Translations under genes and position numbers: made by a program | The notes under the pieces: generated by a model | What the model was told of the DNA's origin: nothing | Database searches by the model: none | Seen by the model: the letters and a program-made list of their open reading frames with translations, nothing else | From: F1-120-MAGs118 sp013360535 | Lineage (GTDB): Bacteria; Planctomycetota; UBA1135; GCA-002686595 | Assembly: GCA_026647215.1 (NCBI GenBank) | Contig: JAPKHC010000028.1 | Location: forward strand, 1-56,432 | DNA length: 56,432 nt | Reading direction: 5' to 3' | Shown here: positions 50,109 to 56,432 of the stretch, one piece after another | How positions within the stretch are numbered: the stretch's first letter is position 1 | Layout: the number at the start of each line of letters is the position of its first letter

Positions 50109-52946
50109 TCAGCGACGGAGCAGCGCCTCGAGTTCCGCTTGCGCTTCGCGGGCCACGCGCGAGTGGCCGAGCAGGCCGGCGGAGCGCTCCAGCGCGCGGG
50201 CCGCGGAGTCGCGGTCGCCGCGTTCGAGGCTCGCGCGGGCGACGAGTTGCGGCATGCTCGCCTCGAGCCGGGCGAGCCCGTGGACCCCACGCGCCGGATC
50301 GAAGCCGCCGAACTCGCGCTCGAAGGCGCGGCGCGGGCCGCGGCCGAGGCGTTCGTCGTGCAGCAGGCGCTGCGCCGTGGCCAAGTACGGCCCGGAGGCC
50401 CGCGCGCGGCTCCAGCAGTCGAGCAGGCTGCAGCGAACCTCGAACAGGCGCGCCTCGCGCTCCTCGCCTTCCGCCTCACCGAGCAACCCGACACCGGCCG
50501 CCGCGAGCAGCCGCGCAGCGGTCGCGAAGTCGCCCTGGGCGCGCGCGCGCTGCCCGATCGACGCGAGCAGCCGCGCATCGCAGGTCCACCAGTTCGGAGT
50601 CGCGTCGAGCGCCGTCGCCAGCCGCCCCGAGCGCGCGAATTCTTCCGCGAGCTCGAGCTCGGCGCGCCACGCGAACTCCGTCTCGCCCTGCGCCTCGCCG
50701 ACGAAACGCGCACGCACCTGCTCCGGCGCGGCGGCGAGCGGAGCCGCGAGCCACTGTGCGTCGAGCTCCGGCGGTACGGCGTGGGCCTCGGCGAGCGCGG
50801 CCCAGATCGTCTCGCGCTCCATCTCGCAAATCGTGCGTTGCTCCGGAGTGTCGAGCGACCCTGCGTGCACCTTCAAGCGCTCGCGCAGCCAAGCCACGGC
50901 CCGTGGATCGTCGCAGGACCCGAGCGACAGCAGCGCGTGGCGTCGCAGATCGAGGTTGCGGTCGACCGCGACCGTCGAGAGCACTTCAAACTGCGCCGGC
51001 AACCACTTGGCCAGCAGGTCGAGCGCCAATTCGCGCAGCAATTCGGGCTGTTCGGCCTCCAACGCGATCCGCGCGAGCTGCGCGCGGCCCGCTTCCGTCG
51101 CGCTCGTCGCCCAAGCCTTCAGCGCGCGCGTCCGCAGGTCGAAATCGCAACCCTTCCAGTCCTCGGCGAGCACTTCGATCGCCCGCTCGTCGCCAAAGGG
51201 CGCGCGCGCCAGCGCCGCTTCGACGCGCAGACGCCGCGGCACGTTCGGGCCGAGCCACGGCGTCAGCCGCGCGCGGCCGCGCTCGTCCTGACCCAAGGCC
51301 CAGACGGCGATCTTCGACACCTCGACTCGCTCGCGTGTGCGCCCCAGGACTCGCACCAGCGTCTCGTGGCAGGCTTCACCCGCGTGCAAACGCAGCGCTC
51401 GCACGAGCCCTGCCGCTCGCAACTCGTCGTTGCGAGCCTCCGCAGCGCTCGGCGGCGCGCGTTCGAGTGCGGCGAGCTCGTTTTCGAGCCGTTTTTCGAC
51501 GATTTCGCGCAGGCTCTCGAGTGGCGCGAGCGGCTCCAGCAGCTCGAGCGCCGACATGCCCGCGCTTCCGCCGCGCTCCGCGAGCTTCACGAGGTCGGGC
51601 GCAAACACCTTCAGCGGAATCCCGCGCGGCAGTTCCGCCAGCGCCGCCTCCGAACGCCGCTTGTCGAGCGCAAGCCAATGTTCGTGCAACGTGCTCTCCC
51701 ACTTGCCGATCAGCCGCGCATCGCACAACGCCTCGAACGCCGTCTCCGCGATCTCGCGCTCGCCGTCGTTCAGGCGATCCGCGACCAGCGCGCCGAATTC
51801 GCTGCGCCCTTCGTCGAGGAGCAACGACTTCGCGAGCTCGAGCATGCCGCGCCGCTGCTGCGTTTCCTTCCACGGCTCGAGGTCCGCCGGCGTGAGCCCT
51901 TCGGGATGCACCTCGAGCGCCTGGAACAGGTAACCATCGAGTTTCTGCGCGATTTCGTGGTGCTCTCGGGCGAACTCGAGCACCTTCGCCGCCGGCAATG
52001 CCTCGAGCGCGCCGCGCAGCAGCGACAGCGCGCGGAAATCTCCTTCGGCCGGCTCGAGCTCCGAGAGCAGGGCCCAGCCCAAGCCGGACGGGTTCGCCCG
52101 CGACGCTCGCGCCGCCGCCGTGAAGAGGCTCTCGAAACCTTCGGGTCCCGGCCACGCCTGCGCCACTCGTTGCGCTTCCAGCGAGTACACCGGGCCGCGC
52201 GAGCGCAACTCCGCGACTGCTGGATCCACGGCAATCCAACGCAGCTCCAACGCCGCGAGGATCGCGAGCCGTTCTTCGTCCTCGATGCCTTGCGCCATTC
52301 CGTCGAGCAGCTCGCGCGTGGGTTCGCAACGTTCGAGCCGAGCCGCGAGCGCGAGCCATGCGGCGAGTTTCCCGCTTGCACGGGACGCCTCTGCGATCTC
52401 GATCAGTTGAGGCGCCGATTCGGGCAGCGCGATGCACAGCGCATCGACGGCCGCCCTCGCGACACGTTCGTCGGGATCGAGCGCCAGTCGAACGAACGCT
52501 GGCCCCAGCTCCGCGACACGCGTGCTCGAAAGCCCGTCGAGCGCGGCGAGCCTCACGCTGGGGAGTGGATGCGCTGTCGCCGCCTCGAAGGCCGCCGCAT
52601 CGAGCATTTTCCCGCTGGAATCTCGGCCCAATCGCAGCAGCGCCGCCAGCAGCTCCGGCGGTGGCGCGCCCCGAAAGCTCTCGACCGCTGCTTGGCACTC
52701 CGCTTCCAAGTCGAGGGCTTCCCCTCGGATCTCGCGGCGCCGCTCGATCGCCTTCAGTCTGACGACGTGCAGCTCGACGCCCGGGTCTCGCTCGAGTCGC
52801 AGGTCCCCTTCGTCCCACGCCAACGCCACGCGCCGCAGCGCGAACTCGCGCTCGACGGAATCGACGAAGCCAGGCCTCGTTTGCCGGGCGCCCAGCGGCG
52901 CCGCGAGCATCAGGACGAGAGCCGCCGCTGTGCCTGCGCGAGCCAT
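50109..52946 (-). CDS. Exported HEAT-like repeat protein
   Basis: 945 residues. A signal peptide (GTAAALVLMLAAPLGA) begins the chain from ATG 52946. The rest is an alpha-helical solenoid with many weak HEAT-type pairs (ALDGLSSTRVAELGPAF, AVDALCIALPESAPQLIEIA, KAWATSATEAGRAQLARI) and a TPR-like end (about 850-940). Such extracytoplasmic solenoids in Planctomycetota are common but uncharacterised. The start overlaps the end of the NAD(P)H-hydrate dehydratase gene by 37 bp, so it likely belongs to the same operon. It converges on the multicopper oxidase gene with an 18-bp gap. Confidence 0.82.
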   Translation of the reverse strand: MARAGTAAALVLMLAAPLGARQTRPGFVDSVEREFALRRVALAWDEGDLRLERDPGVELHVVRLKAIERRREIRGEALDLEAECQAAVESFRGAPPPELLAALLRLGRDSSGKMLDAAAFEAATAHPLPSVRLAALDGLSSTRVAELGPAFVRLALDPDERVARAAVDALCIALPESAPQLIEIAEASRASGKLAAWLALAARLERCEPTRELLDGMAQGIEDEERLAILAALELRWIAVDPAVAELRSRGPVYSLEAQRVAQAWPGPEGFESLFTAAARASRANPSGLGWALLSELEPAEGDFRALSLLRGALEALPAAKVLEFAREHHEIAQKLDGYLFQALEVHPEGLTPADLEPWKETQQRRGMLELAKSLLLDEGRSEFGALVADRLNDGEREIAETAFEALCDARLIGKWESTLHEHWLALDKRRSEAALAELPRGIPLKVFAPDLVKLAERGGSAGMSALELLEPLAPLESLREIVEKRLENELAALERAPPSAAEARNDELRAAGLVRALRLHAGEACHETLVRVLGRTRERVEVSKIAVWALGQDERGRARLTPWLGPNVPRRLRVEAALARAPFGDERAIEVLAEDWKGCDFDLRTRALKAWATSATEAGRAQLARIALEAEQPELLRELALDLLAKWLPAQFEVLSTVAVDRNLDLRRHALLSLGSCDDPRAVAWLRERLKVHAGSLDTPEQRTICEMERETIWAALAEAHAVPPELDAQWLAAPLAAAPEQVRARFVGEAQGETEFAWRAELELAEEFARSGRLATALDATPNWWTCDARLLASIGQRARAQGDFATAARLLAAAGVGLLGEAEGEEREARLFEVRCSLLDCWSRARASGPYLATAQRLLHDERLGRGPRRAFEREFGGFDPARGVHGLARLEASMPQLVARASLERGDRDSAARALERSAGLLGHSRVAREAQAELEALLRR

Positions 52947-53773
52947 TGGATCAGGTCCGACGCGATCACCGCCCGCTTGCCCAGGTGCGCTGCCGCAAGA
53001 TCGCCCGCGAGCCCGTGCGCGCGCACCGCCGCGCAAGCCGCGTCGAGCGGCGTCCAGCTCGGGAACGCTCCCGTCGCGCACAACGCCGCATAGGCGCCGA
53101 CGATGCCCGCGAGCACGTCGCCGGACCCCGCCGTCGCCATGCCGCTGTTGCCCGTGTCATTCGTGTAGACGCGCTGGCCATCGGTGACGACGGTCGCCTT
53201 GCCCTTGAGGCACACGATCGCGCCCGTGCGGGTCGCCAGCTCGCGCGCCGCCGCCTCGCGCCCCGCCGGGTCGCCCGGAATCTCGCGCTCGAGCAGGCGC
53301 CCCGCCTCGCCCGGATGCGGCGTGATCACCGTCGGCCCGACGCGTGCCTTCAGCTTTTCCGGCGTTTTCCCCAGCAAGTTGAGCGCATCCGCGTCGAGCA
53401 CGAGCGGCACCGGCGGCGCGCGCCCGATCAGCGCCTGCACGAGGGCGCTCGCCCCGTCACCCGTGCCCAGCCCGCAGCCCGCGACGATCGAGTGGTACCC
53501 ACGCTGCGCGATCGTGAACGGCACGTTGGCGAGGCTCGCCGGCCGCAGCATCACCGCCTCCGGCGCCGCGATCGGCAGCGCGCGCGAGAGCTCCTCGCTC
53601 GTGACGATCACCGTCACCAGCCCCGCTCCCGCCCGCTGCGCCGCGCGCGCGACGAGCAGCGCCGCCCCCGGCATCGTCGCGCTCCCGCACGCCACCAGCA
53701 CGCGCCCCGCATCGCCCTTGTGCGCGTCGTCCGGCAATTCCGGCGGAACCAACGAACGCTCCTCGCTCTTCAC
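52910..53773 (-). CDS. nnrD: ADP/ATP-dependent NAD(P)H-hydrate dehydratase
   Basis: 287 residues of the ribokinase-like CARKD family, which uses ADP (bacteria) or ATP to repair hydrated NAD(P)H. Motifs: HKGDAGRVLVACGSATMPGAALL near the start, LVLDADALNLL, TVITPHPGEAGRLL, CLKGKATVV and NSGMATAGSGDVLAG, where the last Asp is catalytic. There is no NnrE epimerase domain, so that half is separate or elsewhere. GTG 53773 overlaps the asparaginase stop as GTGA, which fixes the start. Confidence 0.93.
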   Translation of the reverse strand: MKSEERSLVPPELPDDAHKGDAGRVLVACGSATMPGAALLVARAAQRAGAGLVTVIVTSEELSRALPIAAPEAVMLRPASLANVPFTIAQRGYHSIVAGCGLGTGDGASALVQALIGRAPPVPLVLDADALNLLGKTPEKLKARVGPTVITPHPGEAGRLLEREIPGDPAGREAAARELATRTGAIVCLKGKATVVTDGQRVYTNDTGNSGMATAGSGDVLAGIVGAYAALCATGAFPSWTPLDAACAAVRAHGLAGDLAAAHLGKRAVIASDLIQWLAQAQRRLSS

Positions 53774-54843
53774 GCGCACACCTCCGTCCGTCCCACCTCG
53801 ACTCCGGCCCAGTTGCGGATCGGCCCTTGCCGCCACGCGCCGAGTCGCGCGGCCTGTTCCTTCGTGAGCAACCCGAAGCGCTCGCACAGCTCGACCACCA
53901 GCGGCTGCATCGCGCGGTAGTTGCCGTCGTCGATCTTGAGCGCGAGCCCGAGCCCGCTCCCGCGCGCGCCGAGCACGTACACCGCCTCCGCGCCCAGCTT
54001 CGGAAAGAGCTTTCCTTCGCTCGCCCGCAGCAAATCGCTGCACAGGCTGCCTTGCGACGCGCCGAGCAGCTCCGGATGCGCCGCGGCGACGCGCGCCATG
54101 CGCTCGCAGGCCATGCGTCGCGCCGGAGCGAGCTTCTCCGGGTTTGCCACGCGCGCCAGCGCCGTCGCGAGCCGCGCGAGCGGAAGCCGGAACGTCGGCG
54201 CGCTGCAGCCGTCGATCGCGACGTCGAGCTCGCCCGCGCGCACGCCGCTCATGTCCTCGACCGCACGCCGCACCGCCGCCTGCGCCACGTTGTCACGCTC
54301 GAGATAGCGCGCCGGATCGACGCCCAGATGCAGTGCCAGCGCCAGGAAACACGCATGTTTTCCCGAGCAGTTGTTGTGCACCGCCGTCGGCTTCACGCCC
54401 GCCTTCGAGAGCGCCGCCCGCGCGCGCGCGTCCGTCGGCGCCTGCGCGCCACACTGCAGCTGCTCGTGCCTGAGGCCCAGCCGCTCGAGCAGCCCGCTCA
54501 CCACGCGCACGTGCCGCTCCTCCGCATGGTGCGACGCCAGCGCGAGCGCCAACTCCTCGTCCGTGATCGCAAAACGCTCCGCCGCCCCCGACTCGACGAG
54601 CGGCAACGCCTGCAGCGACTTCGTCGAGCTGCGCGCGAACACCGGATGGTTCCAGTCGCCCTCGCCATCGACGACCGCACCCGCGCGATCGACCACGACC
54701 CACGCGCCGCGGTGCACCGACTCCACGTGCCCCGCCCGCCACAGCCGCACCAGCACCGGATTCTCCGGCCACGCCCGTCCGACGCCGCCCGCCCCGCTCC
54801 CGCTTTCGCCGTCGTTCGCCGTCATCACGTTCCTGTCGAGCAT
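53770..54843 (-). CDS. L-asparaginase II-family protein (Rhizobium-type)
   Basis: 357 residues of the Asparaginase_II (pfam06089) type, unrelated to the classical bacterial enzymes. Key blocks: ENPVLVRLWRAGHVESVHRG, RSSTKSLQALPLV (Ser-x-x-Lys, a likely catalytic pair), AVHNNCSGKHACFL, GCSAPTFRLPL and LGARGSGLGLALKIDDGN. Characterised members hydrolyse L-asparagine with conserved Ser and Lys residues and bind zinc. ATG 54843 is used; ATG 54825 is a second option. It leads the nnrD/HEAT operon. Minus-strand TAGGAT at 54860-54855 ends 11 nt before the start. Confidence 0.92.
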   Translation of the reverse strand: MLDRNVMTANDGESGSGAGGVGRAWPENPVLVRLWRAGHVESVHRGAWVVVDRAGAVVDGEGDWNHPVFARSSTKSLQALPLVESGAAERFAITDEELALALASHHAEERHVRVVSGLLERLGLRHEQLQCGAQAPTDARARAALSKAGVKPTAVHNNCSGKHACFLALALHLGVDPARYLERDNVAQAAVRRAVEDMSGVRAGELDVAIDGCSAPTFRLPLARLATALARVANPEKLAPARRMACERMARVAAAHPELLGASQGSLCSDLLRASEGKLFPKLGAEAVYVLGARGSGLGLALKIDDGNYRAMQPLVVELCERFGLLTKEQAARLGAWRQGPIRNWAGVEVGRTEVCA

Positions 54844-54854
54844 CTCCGCCGCGC

Positions 54855-54860
54855 ATCCTA
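54855..54860 (-). promoter_or_regulatory. -10 box TAGGAT for the asparaginase operon
   Basis: TAGGAT on the minus strand ends 11 nt before ATG 54843 with no Shine-Dalgarno. Confidence 0.55.
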
Positions 54861-55086
54861 GCCCGCTGCGCCCCATCCGCCGCGCCCGGCGCCCGCGTCC
54901 CTCCGCTGCGTCCGTCGCCTCCGTGCTCCCCAGCCGCCACGCTCCGTCACGCGCTCCGTCACGCGCTCCGTCCACAACCGTTCATCCGACCCATCCGCGC
55001 CCCACCCGCACCCGCCCGCTCACCCCGCTCTCCAGAAAGCCGCCGCCAACCTCGCCCACGCCGGTAGCGGCCCCGCAGCACTCGAC

Positions 55087-55092
55087 TAGAAT
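55087..55092 (+). promoter_or_regulatory. -10 box TAGAAT for the zinc-ribbon protein gene
   Basis: TAGAAT ends 7 nt before GTG 55100. The 256-bp divergent spacer also has a short CGCTCCGTCA tandem near 54947-54975. Confidence 0.6.
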
Positions 55093-55099
55093 CCGTTGC

Positions 55100-55600
55100 G
55101 TGATTCCCTACGAGCGTGACCCGGGCTCCCGCGGCGAGTTCCGCCGCGACGACGACCTGCCCTTCGGGCGCGGCCGCGTCGACCCCATCGTGCGCTGCTC
55201 CGTCCCGCCCCCGCCCGGCCCGACCGAACTGCGCGCCTCGCGCCTCCACGCACTCGCCGGCTGGCTCGTGGCCCCCCTGTGCCTCGCCGCCGTCGTCGCT
55301 GGCACCCTGCTCATCTTCCGCGGCCCCGACGGCCTGTTCGGCTTCACCTTCGGCCTCGTCCTCGCGCTCGGCCTCGCCTGGATCCTCGCCTGCTCGCTCT
55401 TCCCCGCTCGCGCCGACCGCACCTGCCCCCAATGCGGCCGCCGCTCCCTCTCCCGCCTCGACCGCCAGGCCACCCACGGCCTCAAGTGCCGCCAATGCGG
55501 CTGGCTCGACGAGGACGCGAGCTCCTTCCTGCTCGCCGAAGACTCCGGCCAACCCTTCGAGGACATCGTCCTCCGCGAGCGCCGCCCCCGCCGGTTCTAG
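55100..55600 (+). CDS. Membrane protein with C-terminal zinc ribbon
   Basis: 166 residues from GTG 55100. After an acidic, basic-rich start come two helices (about 55-75 and 80-97), then a zinc ribbon with CPQCG and CRQCG. The function is unknown; small helix-plus-ribbon proteins are numerous in this window (4158, 26658, 27926) and could share a membrane-linked role. The GTG is favoured by the TAGAAT box 7 nt upstream and the absence of coding character before it. Confidence 0.75.
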   Translation: MIPYERDPGSRGEFRRDDDLPFGRGRVDPIVRCSVPPPPGPTELRASRLHALAGWLVAPLCLAAVVAGTLLIFRGPDGLFGFTFGLVLALGLAWILACSLFPARADRTCPQCGRRSLSRLDRQATHGLKCRQCGWLDEDASSFLLAEDSGQPFEDIVLRERRPRRF

Positions 55601-55964
55601 GCCCGCCGCAGCTCGGGCCCTCGCTCCCCGCGTGGCTCTTTCGCTGCGCTCTTTCGCTTGGCTCCCCGCGCCGCTCCTTCGCTTCGCTCCCGAGCCTCTC
55701 GCTCTCTTGCTTCGCTCCCGAGCCTCTCGCTCTCTTGCTTCGCTCCCGAGCCTCTCGCTCTCTTGCTTCGCTCCCGAGCCTCTCGCTCTCTTGCTTCGCT
55801 CCCGAGCCTCTCGCTCTCGCTTCTCTCGCTTCTCCCCTCGCTTCTCCCCTCGCTTCGCTCCCTCCCTCCGCTCCCTCTCACATCGCCCCCTCCGCTCTCC
55901 GCGGCGTTCTCCATCGCCGCCCCCTTGATCCGCGCCATCCCGCGAGCGAGCCTCGCCGCTTCCC
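55601..55964. other. Low-complexity pyrimidine-rich intergenic stretch
   Basis: 364 bp between the zinc-ribbon gene and the nuclease-family gene. Most of it is made of CTTCGCTCCC/CTCTCGCTCT-type words with a 28-bp tandem array at 55682-55819. Codon-like translations on both strands are artefacts (Arg/Glu- or Ser/Leu-rich). Nothing else is recognisable. Confidence 0.75.
55682..55819 (+). repeat. 28-bp direct tandem repeat, nearly five copies
   Basis: Units start at 55682, 55710, 55738, 55766 and 55794; four are full and identical, the fifth is cut short after about 25 bp. The unit begins CTTCGCTCCCGAGCC and ends CTCTCTTG. The length is not a multiple of three, so it is not a coding repeat. 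There are no spacers. Confidence 0.95.
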
Positions 55965-56432
55965 ATGAGCCAACCGGCCCGCATGATCGAGCTCGTGCTC
56001 GCGCGCATCGTCCTGCGCGACACCGAACGCGCCCAGCAGATCCTCCTCCAGGAGCGCGACGGCCCCCGCGGCTTCCCCATGGTCATCGGCCGCGCCGAAG
56101 CCGAAGAGCTCCAGCGCATCGTCGACAACCTCACCCCCGCCCGCCCCCTCACCCACCAGCTCGCCCTGCACCTCGTCGAAGCCCTCGGCTCCCGCATCCT
56201 CCACGCCGACATCGTCGACCTGCGCGACAACACCTTCTACGCCCAGCTCGCCCTCGCCACCGCCCCCGGCGACCCTCCCGCCCTCGTCGACGCCCGCCCC
56301 TCCGACGCCATCGCCCTCGCCCTCCGCGCCCGCGCCCCCCTGCGCATCACCGACCTGATCCTCGACCAAGTCCGCACCGACACCTCCGGCCCCGACCCCC
56401 TGCCGCCGCCGCCCTCCTCACCTCCGCCGCCC
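55965..56432 (+). CDS. Bifunctional nuclease (DUF151)-family protein, 3' end outside window
   Basis: The frame is open from ATG 55965 to the window end (156 residues). The N-terminal part is MIELVLARIVLRDTERAQQILLQERDG, followed by FPMVIGRAEAEEL, RPLTHQLALHLVEALG, VDLRDNTFYAQLAL and VDARPSDAIALALR, which are the standard DUF151/BFN blocks. Plant members were reported to cleave RNA and DNA; the bacterial role is unclear. The last 15 residues in view are Pro-rich, so the tail continues beyond the domain. Confidence 0.93.
   Translation, partial: MSQPARMIELVLARIVLRDTERAQQILLQERDGPRGFPMVIGRAEAEELQRIVDNLTPARPLTHQLALHLVEALGSRILHADIVDLRDNTFYAQLALATAPGDPPALVDARPSDAIALALRARAPLRITDLILDQVRTDTSGPDPLPPPPSSPPPP

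Noticed and set aside
54959..56233. Large Arg/Glu-rich gene on the minus strand
   Set aside because: It is a translation of the tandem repeat and the antisense of the DUF151 gene, without domain sense.

Overview
The window is about 56 kb of very GC-rich, densely coded bacterial DNA and probably belongs to Planctomycetota. Signs for this are a sulfatase and a sialate O-acetylesterase, a YdjY-domain secreted protein, an ECF sigma factor of the N-terminal TRWSVV type next to a Ser/Thr kinase, many Cys-rich secreted proteins, and a terminal domain seen in large planctomycete surface proteins. This placement rests on family knowledge, not on a marker gene. I see no rRNA, tRNA, CRISPR array, transposase or prophage.

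Layout. 1-2.5 kb: 3' part of a large secreted repeat protein with a frame break, then a strong terminator. 2.6-16.3 kb: lpdA, a DUF2500-like membrane protein, a tightly overlapping reverse operon (sialate esterase, Rsm22-like protein, TRIC-type channel), an Lhr-type helicase, a beta-hydroxyacid dehydrogenase, a sulfatase lipoprotein, a secreted protein and an E1-alpha dehydrogenase subunit. 16.4-20.8 kb: MsrBA lipoprotein, Dps, a leucine-rich-repeat protein, a DUF4304 protein and a DUF2071 protein, with three copies of a roughly 95-bp palindromic element between them. 20.9-25.8 kb: a membrane-fusion/ATPase/permease/permease exporter operon and a mannose-6-phosphate isomerase-type cupin. 25.8-30.6 kb: a reverse cluster with a NUDIX-like protein, Ser/Thr kinase, zinc-ribbon membrane protein, ECF sigma factor and a thioredoxin-fold protein with an in-frame TGA. 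31.0-35.9 kb: a Gld-type ABC operon (ATPase, permease, GldG-like, DUF4340). 36-48.4 kb: a Kef-type antiporter, DNA methyltransferase, hydrolase, small membrane protein, M3 peptidase, inositol-phosphate synthase operon, DUF6265 lipoprotein, multi-pass membrane protein and ThyX. 48.6-56.4 kb: multicopper oxidase, HEAT-type protein, NAD(P)H-hydrate dehydratase, asparaginase, zinc-ribbon protein, a 28-bp tandem repeat tract and the start of a bifunctional-nuclease-family gene.

The most interesting signal is at 29469-30635. An exported TlpA/thioredoxin-like protein has TGA exactly where the first Cys of the WCGPC redox motif should be, in frame with a full downstream half, and a hairpin follows the TGA. 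This reads as a selenocysteine codon (U-G-P-C), so the two halves should be annotated as one gene. Two wider patterns also stand out. Twelve genes have a TANNNT -10 box only 6-12 nt before the start codon and no Shine-Dalgarno sequence, which suggests that leaderless transcripts are common. The palindromic elements differ by paired changes in their arms, which suggests that a folded structure is kept.

Metabolic links within the window are modest. MsrBA, Dps, the thioredoxin-like selenoprotein candidate and the copper oxidase all fit redox stress handling, mostly outside the cytoplasm. LpdA and the E1-alpha subunit could serve the same 2-oxoacid dehydrogenase complex although they are about 11 kb apart.
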